64,000 nucleotides of DNA from Planococcus sp. CPCC 101016 (GCF_007859295.1 NZ_VOHB01000002.1:1365624-1429623), one strand, 5' to 3'. Numbered from the stretch's first letter, positions 36,346 to 48,052 are shown. A program made the numbers and translations. Notes: a model not told the origin generated them from the sequence alone.

Positions 36346-39300
36346 AAGACAAGATATTCAAAGTATACTCGTAATCGGATCCGGACCCATCGTCATCGGA
36401 CAAGCTGCTGAGTTTGACTATGCAGGCACACAAGCCTGCCTGGCGTTGAAAGAGGAAGGTTACCGCGTCATTCTGATCAACTCGAATCCTGCAACCATCA
36501 TGACAGATACCGAAGTGGCAGATAAGGTTTATATCGAGCCAATTACCTTGGAATTCGTCAGCCGCATCCTTCGTAAAGAGCGTCCGGATGCACTGCTTCC
36601 GACACTTGGCGGCCAAACAGGGCTAAACATGGCGATCGAACTCGACGAGTCAGGCATATTGGACGAATTGAATATCGAAATTTTAGGCACCAAGCTTGAA
36701 GCGATTCATAAAGCGGAAGACCGTGACCTTTTCAGAACTTTGATGAACCAGCTCGGTGAACCCGTGCCGGATTCAGATATTATCCATAATATGGTGGAAG
36801 CAGAGAACTTCGTCGCGCGCGTCGGGTATCCGGTCATCGTCCGCCCTGCCTTCACACTAGGCGGCACAGGCGGCGGCATTTGCCATAATTACGAGCAGCT
36901 GCAGGAAATTGTTGCGAGCGGACTGAAATACAGCCCGGTCACGCAATGTCTATTGGAAAAATCGATTGCCGGATTTAAGGAAATTGAATACGAAGTGATG
37001 CGCGATAAAAACGATACGGCAATTGTTGTCTGCAACATGGAAAACATCGACCCGGTAGGCATCCATACAGGTGACTCGATTGTTGTGGCGCCAAGCCAAA
37101 CTTTATCCGACCGTGAATACCAGATGCTGCGCAACGTATCGCTGAAAATCATCCGCGCTTTGAAGATTGAGGGCGGCTGCAACGTGCAGCTGGCATTGGA
37201 TCCATTCAGCTTTAATTACTACATCATTGAAGTAAATCCGCGTGTCAGTCGGTCTTCTGCACTGGCTTCTAAAGCGACGGGCTACCCAATCGCTAAACTG
37301 GCTGCCAAAATTGCAGTCGGACTGACATTAGATGAAATGATGAACCCGGTCACTGGACGGACTTATGCGGCATTCGAACCGGCACTGGACTACGTCGTGA
37401 CAAAAATTCCGCGTTGGCCGTTTGATAAATTCGAATCGGCAAAACGCAATTTAGGAACGCAGATGAAAGCAACCGGAGAAGTGATGGCCATGGGACGCAC
37501 ATTCGAAGAATCCATCCTAAAAGCTGTACGTTCACTGGAAACAGGCCAATTCCACCTGGAGCTGAAAAATGCCGATGCCATGAGCGATGAGTGGATTCAA
37601 AAACGGATCTGCCGGGCAGGAGATGAGCGTCTGTTCTTTATCGGAGAAGCGCTGCGCCGAGGCGTGACGATTGAAACCATCAACGAATGGAGCCAAATCG
37701 ATTTATTCTTCCTGAAGAAATTTGAGAACATCGTCAAATACGAAGAGGTGCTGAAAGATGCACCGTACGACTACAATACAGCGAAACGAGCAAAACGTTT
37801 AGGCTTTGCAGACCGGACGATTGCGAAACTGTGGGAAACGACGGAACAGCAAGTTTATAACTGGCGCAAAGAACAAAAATTGATGCCGGTCTATAAGATG
37901 GTCGATACGTGCGCAGCAGAATTTGAATCCGAAACTCCTTATTTCTACGGCACTTACGAGGATGAAAATGAATCGGTGAAAACAGATAAAGAATCTGTCA
38001 TCGTGCTTGGTTCAGGTCCGATCCGTATCGGACAAGGAGTAGAATTCGACTATGCAACTGTCCATTCCGTCTGGGCCATTAAAGAAGCGGGCTATGAAGC
38101 GATTATCGTCAATAATAATCCGGAAACTGTTTCTACGGATTTCTCAATTTCGGATAAATTGTATTTTGAACCGCTGACAATCGAAGATGTCATGCACATT
38201 GTCGACCTTGAACAGCCAAAAGGCGTTGTCGTCCAGTTCGGCGGCCAGACAGCCATCAACCTGGCAGAAAAATTGGAGCAGAACGGCGTCAAGATTCTGG
38301 GGACTTCGCTCGAAGATACAGACCGGGCAGAAAACCGCAATAAGTTTGAAGCGGCCCTGCATGAAATCGGCATTCCCCAGCCTTTAGGGAAAACAGCTGT
38401 AAATGCAGAAGAAGCGATCATTATTGCAGCTGACATCGGTTACCCAGTATTGGTCCGTCCTTCTTATGTACTTGGCGGACGCGCAATGGAAATTGTCTAC
38501 AATGAAGAAGACTTGAAGCATTATATGGAGCATGCAGTGGAAGCAAGTCCGGAACATCCGGTGCTGGTCGACCGTTATCTGACAGGCATCGAAATCGAAG
38601 TGGATGCCATTTCAGACGGAAAACATGTACTGATTCCCGGAATCATGGAGCATATTGAACGCGCAGGCGTCCATTCGGGTGACTCGATTGCAGTGTATCC
38701 GACGCAAAATATCTCAACAGAACTTTTAGATACGCTGGTCGACTATACAACACGTCTGGCAAAAGGGCTGAACATCGTCGGCTTATTGAATATCCAGTAT
38801 GTCATTTCAAAAGGTGAAGTGTTTGTTATTGAAGTCAATCCGCGCTCGAGCCGGACAGTGCCATTCATGAGCAAAATCACTTCCATTCCGATGGCCAATA
38901 TCGCGACAAAAGCGATTTTGGGACAAAGCATCGTCGACCAAGGTTTTACACCGGGGCTTGCACCCATTTCAAAAGGCGTCTTTGTCAAAGTGCCGGTCTT
39001 CTCATTCGCGAAGCTTCGCCGGGTCGACATCACGCTTGGACCTGAAATGAAATCCACTGGCGAAGTCATGGGCAAAGATACGACGCTTGAAAAAGCACTA
39101 TACAAAGGTTTGGCAGCAGCTGGCATGGAAGTCAAAGATCACGGTACAGTGCTGCTGACGGTAGCAGACAAAGACAAAGAAGAAGCAGTCGGCTTAGCGA
39201 AACGCTTTAAAGCAATCGGTTATCAGATCATGGCGACCGGAGGCACTGCAAAAGCTTTTGAAGAAGCAGGCATCATTGTTGCACCGATCGGCAAGATTGG

Positions 39301-39522
39301 ATCAGAAGGCAAAACTTTGCTGGATGTCATCCAAAACGGCGATACGCAAATCGTCATCAATACTTTGACCAAAGGCAAGCAGCCCCAGCGCGATGGTTTC
39401 CGCATCCGCCGTGAATCTGTCGAGAACGGCATCCCATGCCTGACATCTCTGGATACAGCAGAAGCGATGCTGCGCGTCATCGAATCTATGACCTTCTCAG
39501 CTGAAGAAATGGGGGCAGGTAT

Positions 39523-39526
<4 letters not shown>
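36338..39526 (+). CDS. pyrAB: Carbamoyl-phosphate synthase large chain
   Basis: The large chain makes carbamoyl phosphate from bicarbonate, ammonia and two ATP. The 1062-residue product has two ATP-grasp halves: residues ~1–545 starting with [19 protein letters not shown] and ~550–930 starting with [18 protein letters not shown], each with an EVNPR motif ([15 protein letters not shown] and [13 protein letters not shown]). An MGS-type allosteric domain forms the C-terminus, with [14 protein letters not shown]. Length is typical for Bacillus PyrAB (carB). AAGGAGCAACAAC precedes the start; the stop overlaps pyrK (ATGA). Confidence 0.97.
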
Positions 39527-41882
<2,356 letters not shown>

Positions 41883-41893
<11 letters not shown>

Positions 41894-42506
41894 AATAGCA
41901 AACCATTTATTAACCATTGGAGCGGTGGAATTGCGTCCGCAGGAGCCATTCACATGGGCTTCAGGCGTCAAATCGCCCATTTACTGTGACAATCGGTTAA
42001 CTATGTCTTATCCTGCAGTTCGTAAAGACATTGCGGCAGGTTTAGCGGAAACCATCAAAGAGTATTATCCGGAATGTGAAGTGGTGGCAGGAACGGCGAC
42101 CGCAGGAATTCCACATGCTGCATGGGTCAGTGACCTGCTTGATTTGCCAATGATTTACGTACGCTCCAAAGCCAAGGAGCATGGCCAGACAAATATGATT
42201 GAAGGCAAGGTCGAACCGGGCAAAAAAGTGGTTGTAGTAGAGGATTTGATTTCGAAAGGCGGTTCGGTGCTCCAGGCATCTCAAGCCTTGGAAACAGCAG
42301 GATTTGAAGTGCTTGGAATTGTCGCCATATTCACTTATGATTTGCCCCAGTCGATTGAGGCAATCACTGGAGCAGGTTATACATTCCATACCTTGACGGA
42401 TTTTCCTGCACTTGTTGAACAAGCATTGAGCAGTGGTGCCATCAGTGAAGAGGATATGCCGATGCTAGCGGATTGGCATGAAAAACTGAAAGCAGGAACT
42501 TTGTGA
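41883..42506 (+). CDS. pyrE: Orotate phosphoribosyltransferase
   Basis: PyrE joins orotate and PRPP to make OMP. The 207-residue product contains [16 protein letters not shown] near residue 24, a lysine-rich loop (RSKAKEHG) and the PRPP motif [15 protein letters not shown] chose the TTG at 41883, which follows GGAGTGGGAATC and gives [10 protein letters not shown] like Bacillus PyrE; a GTG at 41874 is possible but lies in the ribosome site, and longer starts would lie within pyrF. It is the last gene of the operon and is followed by a terminator. Confidence 0.95.
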
Positions 42507-42534
42507 AACCGGCCACTTGGCCGGTTTTTATTTT
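42506..42534 (+). terminator. Rho-independent terminator of the pyr operon
   Basis: AAACCGGCC and GGCCGGTTT pair around ACTT and end in a T-rich tail. The first base belongs to the pyrE stop codon. Confidence 0.92.
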
Positions 42535-42554
42535 GCAAAATGGTGCTCGTACAG

Positions 42555-42583
42555 TTGACTCTTTATATCCAAATGATTACAAT
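42555..42583 (+). promoter_or_regulatory. Sigma-A promoter of the padR operon
   Basis: TTGACT (42555–42560) and TACAAT (42578–42583) are 17 bases apart. Confidence 0.78.
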
Positions 42584-42589
42584 AAAATT

Positions 42590-42631
42590 AACTAGTTGGT
42601 TATGCAAGGTAGTTATTTTTTTGAGCAACTA
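42590..42631. promoter_or_regulatory. Candidate operator region upstream of padR
   Basis: A perfect palindrome AACTAGTT (42590–42597) lies just after the -10 box, and TAGTT/AACTA (42610–42614 with 42627–42631) forms a second, looser dyad with a T-rich centre. PadR proteins often repress their own operon through dyads placed here; binding is inferred. Confidence 0.3.
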
Positions 42632-42666
42632 TCATGTATTACCAAGTACTGGAGGGAGGAAAAGAT

Positions 42667-43011
42667 ATGGCTCTTAGAAGCCAATTGTTGAAAGGGGTTT
42701 TGGATGCTTGTGTAATGGCTGTAGTGGAAGAGCAACCGGTCTACGGCTATGAGTTGTCGCAGAAATTGCAGGGAATCGGTCTGCCGGATATCAGTGACGG
42801 CACCATTTATCCGGTGTTGCTGAGGCTTCAGAAAAATGGCTTTATCCGGGGAGAAATGAGGCCATCTGCGTCAGGGCCAAACCGCAAATATTATTTTTTG
42901 ACTGATGAAGGAAAAGCGGAACTGGAACAAATTGCTTCTGAGTGGATTCAAATTGCACAACCAGTCAGCCAATTACTGAAAAGGGGTCGAGAAGATGAGA
43001 GAAACAACTGA
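42667..43011 (+). CDS. PadR-family transcriptional regulator
   Basis: The 114-residue product is a short PadR-type winged-helix protein (subfamily without the long C-terminal domain). Signatures are VYGYELSQKL near residue 29, DGTIYPVLLRLQKNGFI (recognition helix region) and KYYFLTDEGKAEL (wing). I chose the ATG at 42667, 7 bases after GGAGGGAGGAAA. Such proteins usually repress a membrane protein or transporter gene in the same operon in response to a compound. The next gene overlaps by 17 bases and encodes a membrane protein, its likely partner and target. Confidence 0.9.
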   Translation: MALRSQLLKGVLDACVMAVVEEQPVYGYELSQKLQGIGLPDISDGTIYPVLLRLQKNGFIRGEMRPSASGPNRKYYFLTDEGKAELEQIASEWIQIAQPVSQLLKRGREDERNN

Positions 43012-43675
43012 ATTGATCAAAGAAAATAACTACAAAAGAGACCTGCTGAACCCTGAAAATGAATATGTGTATGAGAATATGTTGTTGTATATTCGTACAG
43101 ATCTTCGTATCGATGAACATGCGGCGGAAGAACTTTTAATGGATCTATTGGATCATCTTTTAGAGGCGCAGGAAAATGGCAAGAAAGCTGAAGACCTTTT
43201 TGGAAATTCTCCACGAGCTTATGCAGATGAACTGATTGCGAATTTGCCGAGCCAAAAACGGCGAAATGTCTTTTGGTTTACAGCTTCGACAATTACTGGC
43301 TTAGTGGGCTGGTTTGCGATTACGTATGGAATTGCAAATGTGCTTATTTCATTTTTTACAACGTGGGACAATGATATTGCCGTAGGCAGCATTTTATTGA
43401 TTTTGTTATCTATCTGTTTAGTCGGCTCGATTGGCATCAAATTATTCTTCACAATTATTCGTTCGTCGGTCTTCAAACATAAAAATCAGCAGTGGAAAGT
43501 TTACCTGAAGGCAGGATTGTATGGCATGGCGGGAGTTGGTTTTATATTGGGCATCACTTTTCTTTTTGATGGAATCGGCCCTGTCATTCATGTTGAGTGG
43601 TGGGTTCTTCTGTTGATTGGCATCATGGTGTTAGCAATTAGCAAAAGCTTTAGTAGATTATCAAGTGACCAATAA
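42995..43675 (+). CDS. DUF1129-like membrane protein, PadR operon partner
   Basis: The 226-residue product has an acidic, helical cytoplasmic N-terminus with NEYVYENMLLYIRTDLR and LLMDLLDHLLEAQENGK (residues ~19–65), then four to five membrane helices between about 88 and 220. The N-terminal pattern recalls DUF1129 and related PadR-linked proteins that read like a sensor domain fused to a membrane part. Function is unknown. The start overlaps padR by 17 bases, so the pair is co-translated. The last bases lie within 83 bases of the next start, with no terminator. Confidence 0.7.
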   Translation: MRETTELIKENNYKRDLLNPENEYVYENMLLYIRTDLRIDEHAAEELLMDLLDHLLEAQENGKKAEDLFGNSPRAYADELIANLPSQKRRNVFWFTASTITGLVGWFAITYGIANVLISFFTTWDNDIAVGSILLILLSICLVGSIGIKLFFTIIRSSVFKHKNQQWKVYLKAGLYGMAGVGFILGITFLFDGIGPVIHVEWWVLLLIGIMVLAISKSFSRLSSDQ

Positions 43676-43757
43676 AAACTTCCGGTATCAAGGTGGATTT
43701 TCTTTGGCTGTCCTGTATGATGAAATTAACAGGCCATTCGAACGAAAGGGGATTTGT

Positions 43758-45092
43758 ATGACCATTCAGCAACCACAATTAAACAGTTGGATTAAAAAGT
43801 TTCCATTGTTGAGTGACATCATTGATTTGAAGCCGATAGTCTGGCTGAATCCACAGCTTCAAAAAATAGCCAACATGCAGCAACTCGCAGTGGACATAAA
43901 GGATATGGAGCATGCAGAGCTGCTTTGGCGTAGGTTTGCTCCTTATTTAGCGGCAGTATTTCCTGAAACGGCCGAAGCTGAGGGGATAGTAGAATCGCCT
44001 TTGCGAGAAATTCCTGAAATGAAAAAGCAGCTCATCGATCATTGGAATGAAGAAATTGAAGGCAGACTTTATTTGAAGTGCGACAATGAATTGCCGATTG
44101 CAGGTTCTATTAAAGCAAGGGGCGGTGTTTATGAAGTGCTGCATCATGCGGAAAAGTTGGCTATCGAAGCGGGGCTTCTGATAAAAGGGGAGTCATATAA
44201 GCAGTTTTTATCCGAACCTTTCAGGAACTTCTTCAGTCGTTATTCTATTGGTGTAGGGTCTACAGGAAATTTAGGACTCAGCATCGGCATCATCAGCGCC
44301 AAGCTCGGATTTCAAGTATCAGTCTATATGTCGGCGGATGCCAAGCAGTGGAAAAAAGAGTTGTTGCGTGAAAAAGGGGCGACGGTGGTGGAGTTTGAAG
44401 GGGATTTCAGTGAAGCAATCTCCGTAGGGCGCAAGGAAACACTTGAAAAACCAGATGCTTATTTTGTGGATGACGAGAAATCGAAACATTTATTTTTAGG
44501 TTATAGCGTCGCCGCTTTCCGACTCAAACAACAGTTGGAAGATGAGCATATCCAAGTAGATAGCGAGCACCCGCTTTATGTCTATCTTCCCTGTGGTGTG
44601 GGTGGCGCTCCGGGAGGCATTGCTTTTGGTCTGCGCCAGGTTTTCGGAGATTCGGTCCATTGCTTTTTCGTGGAACCGACTCATTCGCCGGCAGTACTGG
44701 TTGGTTTAATAACAGGCGAAAAACACAAAGTCAGTGTTCAGGATTTCGGCATCGATAATATCACTGAAGGCGATGGGCTGGCAGTTGGCAGGCCATCCAG
44801 CTTTGCTTCAGGCATCAGCGAAAAAACAGTAAGCGGCATTTACACATTGGAAGACCAGGATCTGTTTAAGCTATTGGCACTTTTGGCAGACAGTGAACGA
44901 ATCTTTGTCGAGCCATCTGCCACTGCAGGATTGCTGGGTCCTCTTAAAATCCAAACAACTAAATATGCCGAAACCCATCGACTCCCAACGGCTGCTGCCA
45001 CTCATATTGTCTGGGCAACAGGGGGTGCATTGGTACCGAAAGAAGAAATGGATGAATTTTATCAACGTGGAAAAGCTTATCTAGGGGGCTGA
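43758..45092 (+). CDS. dsdA: D-serine dehydratase (D-serine ammonia-lyase)
   Basis: DsdA converts D-serine to pyruvate and ammonia with PLP. The 444-residue product matches the E. coli enzyme in length and has the PLP lysine in AGSIKARGG (Lys119), the glycine-rich phosphate loop GVGSTGNLGLSIG and a second nucleotide-type loop PCGVGGAPGGIAFGL. I chose the ATG at 43758, which follows AAAGGGGATTTG. No dsdC regulator or D-serine transporter is adjacent. Two small membrane protein genes follow within 5 bases and one overlap, so the three probably form one transcript. Confidence 0.93.
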   Translation: MTIQQPQLNSWIKKFPLLSDIIDLKPIVWLNPQLQKIANMQQLAVDIKDMEHAELLWRRFAPYLAAVFPETAEAEGIVESPLREIPEMKKQLIDHWNEEIEGRLYLKCDNELPIAGSIKARGGVYEVLHHAEKLAIEAGLLIKGESYKQFLSEPFRNFFSRYSIGVGSTGNLGLSIGIISAKLGFQVSVYMSADAKQWKKELLREKGATVVEFEGDFSEAISVGRKETLEKPDAYFVDDEKSKHLFLGYSVAAFRLKQQLEDEHIQVDSEHPLYVYLPCGVGGAPGGIAFGLRQVFGDSVHCFFVEPTHSPAVLVGLITGEKHKVSVQDFGIDNITEGDGLAVGRPSSFASGISEKTVSGIYTLEDQDLFKLLALLADSERIFVEPSATAGLLGPLKIQTTKYAETHRLPTAAATHIVWATGGALVPKEEMDEFYQRGKAYLGG

Positions 45093-45096
45093 AAAA

Positions 45097-45393
45097 ATGG
45101 AGTTGTCATGGGTTTTGATTATTATTGGTGTGTTTTTGACAACCGGCTATTTTTTTCAAAGCGCATCGGAAAAGCGGATCAATGCACTGGAAAGCAGAAT
45201 CAGGCATGTCGAGAAGCAGCTAAAGCAAACAACGCAGGGGATGGAGCTAACAGAACCTGACGTCAATGAAGAATTGCGGGAACTTTTGGAAAAAGGGAAG
45301 ATGATTGAAGCCGTTAAACGGACCCGGCAGGAATTCGGCTGGTCCCTGCTGGAAGCCAAGCAATACGTGGACGATCTGAAGGCTGGACAATAA
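45097..45393 (+). CDS. Small membrane-anchored protein with ribosomal L7/L12 C-terminal-like segment
   Basis: This 98-residue protein has one N-terminal membrane helix (residues ~5–21), a heptad-rich helix (~25–48) and a C-terminal helix-turn-helix segment ELLEKGKMIEAVKRTRQEFG–WSLLEAKQYVDDL. That last part follows the K-x-x-x-I-K-x-x-R-x-x-x-G-x-x-L-x-E-A-K-x-x-V-D pattern of the ribosomal L7/L12 C-terminal domain. The role is unknown. It starts 4 bases after dsdA and overlaps the next gene by one base. Confidence 0.75.
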   Translation: MELSWVLIIIGVFLTTGYFFQSASEKRINALESRIRHVEKQLKQTTQGMELTEPDVNEELRELLEKGKMIEAVKRTRQEFGWSLLEAKQYVDDLKAGQ

Positions 45394-45674
45394 TGCAGCG
45401 ATGTGAAATTTGCCAGACCTCATTTACATGGAAGCAGATCAGCAAATCGCTTTGGATGGCTTATAAACAGGTTGCTTGCCCGAATTGCGGAAGAGTCCAT
45501 AAAGTCCGATTTCTTTCTAGGTTATTGGCCTCCTTACTAACAGTGGGCCCAGTGTTTGCTTATAGTTTTTTTTCTTATCCAACCAGCACCCAAGCACTTT
45601 TGTTTGGAGCGTTGGCCCTATTTCTGTTCATTTTTCTTTTGTTGCCATATTTGATGCAATACCGCCTGTCTTAA
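45393..45674 (+). CDS. Small membrane protein with N-terminal zinc ribbon (TIGR04104-like)
   Basis: The 93-residue product has two CxxC pairs in its first 35 residues (CEIC at 4–7, CPNC near 29–32), which should bind zinc, followed by two membrane helices (about 46–62 and 70–88). The layout fits the cxxc_20_cxxc family of Bacillales, for which no function is known. Its start overlaps the previous stop (TAATG), and a terminator overlaps its own stop, so it ends the dsdA transcript. Confidence 0.8.
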   Translation: MQRCEICQTSFTWKQISKSLWMAYKQVACPNCGRVHKVRFLSRLLASLLTVGPVFAYSFFSYPTSTQALLFGALALFLFIFLLLPYLMQYRLS

Positions 45675-45700
45675 AAGATCCTTTCTCAGGATCTTTTTTT
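45674..45700 (+). terminator. Rho-independent terminator after the zinc-ribbon gene
   Basis: AAAGATCCT and AGGATCTTT pair around TTCTC and end in seven T; the stem begins in the stop codon. Confidence 0.9.
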
Positions 45701-45771
45701 CTTTTTGCAGGATATTTTAGGCTTGCAGCGAATAATGCTGGTAACAAAACAAAAGGAAAGGAGGGGAATAC

Positions 45772-46182
45772 ATGGGTGTCCAAGCAAGTCATATTTTTGT
45801 GAATTTACCGGTGAAGAATCTGGATCAATCAAAAGCTTTTTTTCAAGAAATAGGATTCGAATTTGACGAACAGATGACGGATGAAAAAGGGGCCTGCATG
45901 ATTGTCGGACCGACAATTTACGTAATGCTGTTGACGGAAGATTTTTTCAAAAGTTTTTCGAAAAGAGAGATAGCCGATACTGCTAGCAGTGCTGAAGTAA
46001 TTACTGCTATTTCTGCAGATAGCAAGGCAGAGGTGGATGAATTGGTTAGCAATGCATTTAAAGCAGGCGGCCAACAAGCAAATGAAAAAATGGATGATGA
46101 ATTTATGTACCTCAAGAGTTTCAAGGATCTGGACGGCCACATGTGGGAGGTCATCTATATGCCGCAGGATGAAACAGAATAG
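45772..46182 (+). CDS. VOC-family (glyoxalase/bleomycin-resistance fold) protein
   Basis: The 136-residue product has the two beta-alpha-beta-beta-beta units of the vicinal oxygen chelate fold: IFVNLPVKNLDQSKAFFQEIGF at the N-terminus and FKDLDGHMWEVIYM at the C-terminus. The pattern resembles the PhnB/YaeR-like uncharacterised subgroup rather than glyoxalase I, as one expected metal ligand is not obvious. Substrate is unknown. AAAGGAAAGGAGGGG precedes the ATG. It stands alone between terminators. Confidence 0.85.
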   Translation: MGVQASHIFVNLPVKNLDQSKAFFQEIGFEFDEQMTDEKGACMIVGPTIYVMLLTEDFFKSFSKREIADTASSAEVITAISADSKAEVDELVSNAFKAGGQQANEKMDDEFMYLKSFKDLDGHMWEVIYMPQDETE

Positions 46183-46187
46183 ACAGA

Positions 46188-46222
46188 AAAAAGCATCCGG
46201 AGAATTTTTCCGGATGCTTTTT
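46188..46222. terminator. Bidirectional terminator between the VOC gene and the ABC genes
   Basis: Perfect 14-base arms AAAAAGCATCCGGA and TCCGGATGCTTTTT flank a 7-base loop. The A run on one side and T run on the other let it stop transcription from both converging units. Confidence 0.92.
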
Positions 46223-46898
46223 ATAAGTAGTCAGCATAGCGTTTTTCAAGGTAATTTTGCAGAATAGTCATTACAGAGCAGATGGCCCAGTAAATGAGCG
46301 CTACCAAAATCAACATCGTCAATAAATCATATTCGCGCGCACCGACAATGCGTGCCTTTTGAAAAATCTCTGGTACCGTGATCATGGCAGCCAATGAAGA
46401 GGCTTTGATCAAGTCCAGATAGACATTTGATAAAGGCGGAACAGCGATCCGAACAGATTGCGGAAGGATGATGCGGCGCATTGTCTGCCAATAAGTCAAT
46501 CCTAGAGCCGTGGAGGATTCCCACTGTCCTTTATCAACCGAGGCCAATGAAGAGCGGAATACCTCTGCGATATAAGCAGCACTATTGATGGTGAAGCCGA
46601 TTAAAGCCGCCTGGACCGCTGTAAATTCGATGCCGATGACTGGCAGAGCAAAATACAGCAAGAAGAGGATGACAAGAATCGGAACCCCTCTCATAAAGGA
46701 AATATAAAGTCGGGCCGGAAATTGCAAGATCTGCAGTGGGGAAGTCCGCGCAAGTGACAGGAAAAAGCCGATAATCATACCGACGAACATACTGACAACA
46801 GATATCAGCAAAGTATAGCCAATGCCTTCTAGTACATATGGAAGCGATTCGATGGCTAAGGCCGGGTCAAAGAGCAGCCCCCATTCAATGTCGTTCAT
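46221..46898 (-). CDS. Polar amino-acid ABC transporter permease
   Basis: The 225-residue product is a HisM/TcyB-type permease with five membrane helices and the EAA loop as SSTALGLTYWQTMRRIILPQ, where the cytoplasmic ATPase docks. An N-terminal periplasm-type segment LPYVLEGIGYTLLISVVS is typical of cystine or polar amino-acid importers. It is encoded 15 bases after the binding lipoprotein. No ATPase gene follows: the next features are a shared terminator and a convergent gene, so the ATPase must be supplied from another locus. Confidence 0.92.
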   Translation of the reverse strand: MNDIEWGLLFDPALAIESLPYVLEGIGYTLLISVVSMFVGMIIGFFLSLARTSPLQILQFPARLYISFMRGVPILVILFLLYFALPVIGIEFTAVQAALIGFTINSAAYIAEVFRSSLASVDKGQWESSTALGLTYWQTMRRIILPQSVRIAVPPLSNVYLDLIKASSLAAMITVPEIFQKARIVGAREYDLLTMLILVALIYWAICSVMTILQNYLEKRYADYL

Positions 46899-46913
46899 CA
46901 GACAACCTCCTGC

Positions 46914-47762
46914 TTAATTTTCTTCAATATCAGGTTTGACGGATACATCTGCACCACCGAAAAATTCTTCGGAGATTTCTGTGATGGTACCATCTTCGAG
47001 CATTTCTTCCAAGGCTTTATTTACATTTTCAGCGAGTTCGGTATTGTCTTTGCTCATGACAAGGCCAACTTCAGAAGGTGCGTACTTGATATCCGGGTGA
47101 ATCGTGATGTTCAGTTCAGGAAAAGCCGCGACACCAAAAGTCGATAAATAATAATCATTCAAAATAACATCTGTGCGTCCGATCGAGACATCGCGCAAAT
47201 ACACTTCGTTCGTAGCGTTGTCATAAGTTACCTCTTCAGCACCGTACTCGCGTGCAATTTCCATGTAGATGGAGGTGGAAGCACCAGCAGCTTTTTTGCC
47301 GGCGAGATCATCCAGACTAGAGATACCAGATAAATCATCTTTTCTAACAACTGCTGTACCGTAGGAATATTTAATCGGCGTGGAAAAGATGAACTGCTCT
47401 GCCCGGTCTTCAGTAATCTCGATATCATTGGCGGCCATGTCAATTTGACCTGTATTGACACTTGTCAGCATTTCATCAAATCCGAGTTCAGTAAATTCGA
47501 TATCAAGATCGAGGCGTTCGCCAAGCTCTCTCACTACTTCTACTTCAAATCCAGTCAATTCATCCGATTCTTCGTCTCGGAAAGAAGTAGCAAGCAAGGT
47601 ACCGGAAGTCGCAACAGTCATTGATCCCTGTTCCTGGATTTCGTCCCATGCTGTTTTTGTTTCCGCAGTTTCGTTTTCCGCATTGCCGCATCCAGCCAGC
47701 ATGGCAACAGTGATGGTGCCAGTTGCCATAAGCATTTTTTTCTTCGTAAAGTATGTATACAC
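46914..47762 (-). CDS. Amino-acid ABC transporter substrate-binding lipoprotein
   Basis: This 282-residue protein is an extracellular solute-binding protein (family 3). It has a lipoprotein signal peptide with lipobox LAGC (Cys25), so it should be processed by LspA and tethered to the outer face of the membrane. The ligand-binding core shows FEVEVVRELGERLDLDIEF, DMAANDIEIT and SEVGLVMSKD, as in cystine/glutamine-type receptors; the ligand is not certain. GTG at 47762 follows AAGGAGGCATTACAC. It is the first gene of a two-gene unit with the permease. Confidence 0.9.
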   Translation of the reverse strand: MYTYFTKKKMLMATGTITVAMLAGCGNAENETAETKTAWDEIQEQGSMTVATSGTLLATSFRDEESDELTGFEVEVVRELGERLDLDIEFTELGFDEMLTSVNTGQIDMAANDIEITEDRAEQFIFSTPIKYSYGTAVVRKDDLSGISSLDDLAGKKAAGASTSIYMEIAREYGAEEVTYDNATNEVYLRDVSIGRTDVILNDYYLSTFGVAAFPELNITIHPDIKYAPSEVGLVMSKDNTELAENVNKALEEMLEDGTITEISEEFFGGADVSVKPDIEEN

Positions 47763-48013
47763 GTGTAATGCCTCCTTAATTTTAAGTCCTATAAGAACAT
47801 AGCATTTACAGCAAGGTTGGGCAACGGGTTGAGCTTAACTTATAAGAAAACTCTTTCATTAATATAAAATTATTATGTAAACTTAATTTTTTTAAGAAGT
47901 ATATTATTGCTTTTTGTCTTCAGCTGCGAAAGACAAATACTTGTTAAACAGAATTCGAGAATAAACAAAGTAAGGAAAACAGTTTCGCTTTCTCAAAAAC
48001 AGTATTCACGCAT
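47763..48013. other. AT-rich intergenic region upstream of the ABC unit
   Basis: No convincing gene, RNA motif or full promoter is seen here. It must contain the reverse-strand promoter of the binding-protein gene. A CTTATAAG palindrome lies near 47840. One short forward frame crosses it without a ribosome site and is not supported. Confidence 0.3.
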
Positions 48014-48043
48014 GAAAAAACCGGAAAGCAAAAGCTTTCCGGT
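48014..48043 (-). terminator. Rho-independent terminator after rqcH
   Basis: On the reverse strand CCGGAAAGC and GCTTTCCGG pair around TTTT and are followed by six T. Confidence 0.92.
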
Positions 48044-48052
48044 GGTGACAAC

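Noticed and set aside
42555..48052. Accessory segment considered as a mobile island
   Set aside because: No integrase, transposase, tRNA, direct repeats or sharp base-composition change is visible. The genes look like ordinary chromosomal insertions in the conserved order.
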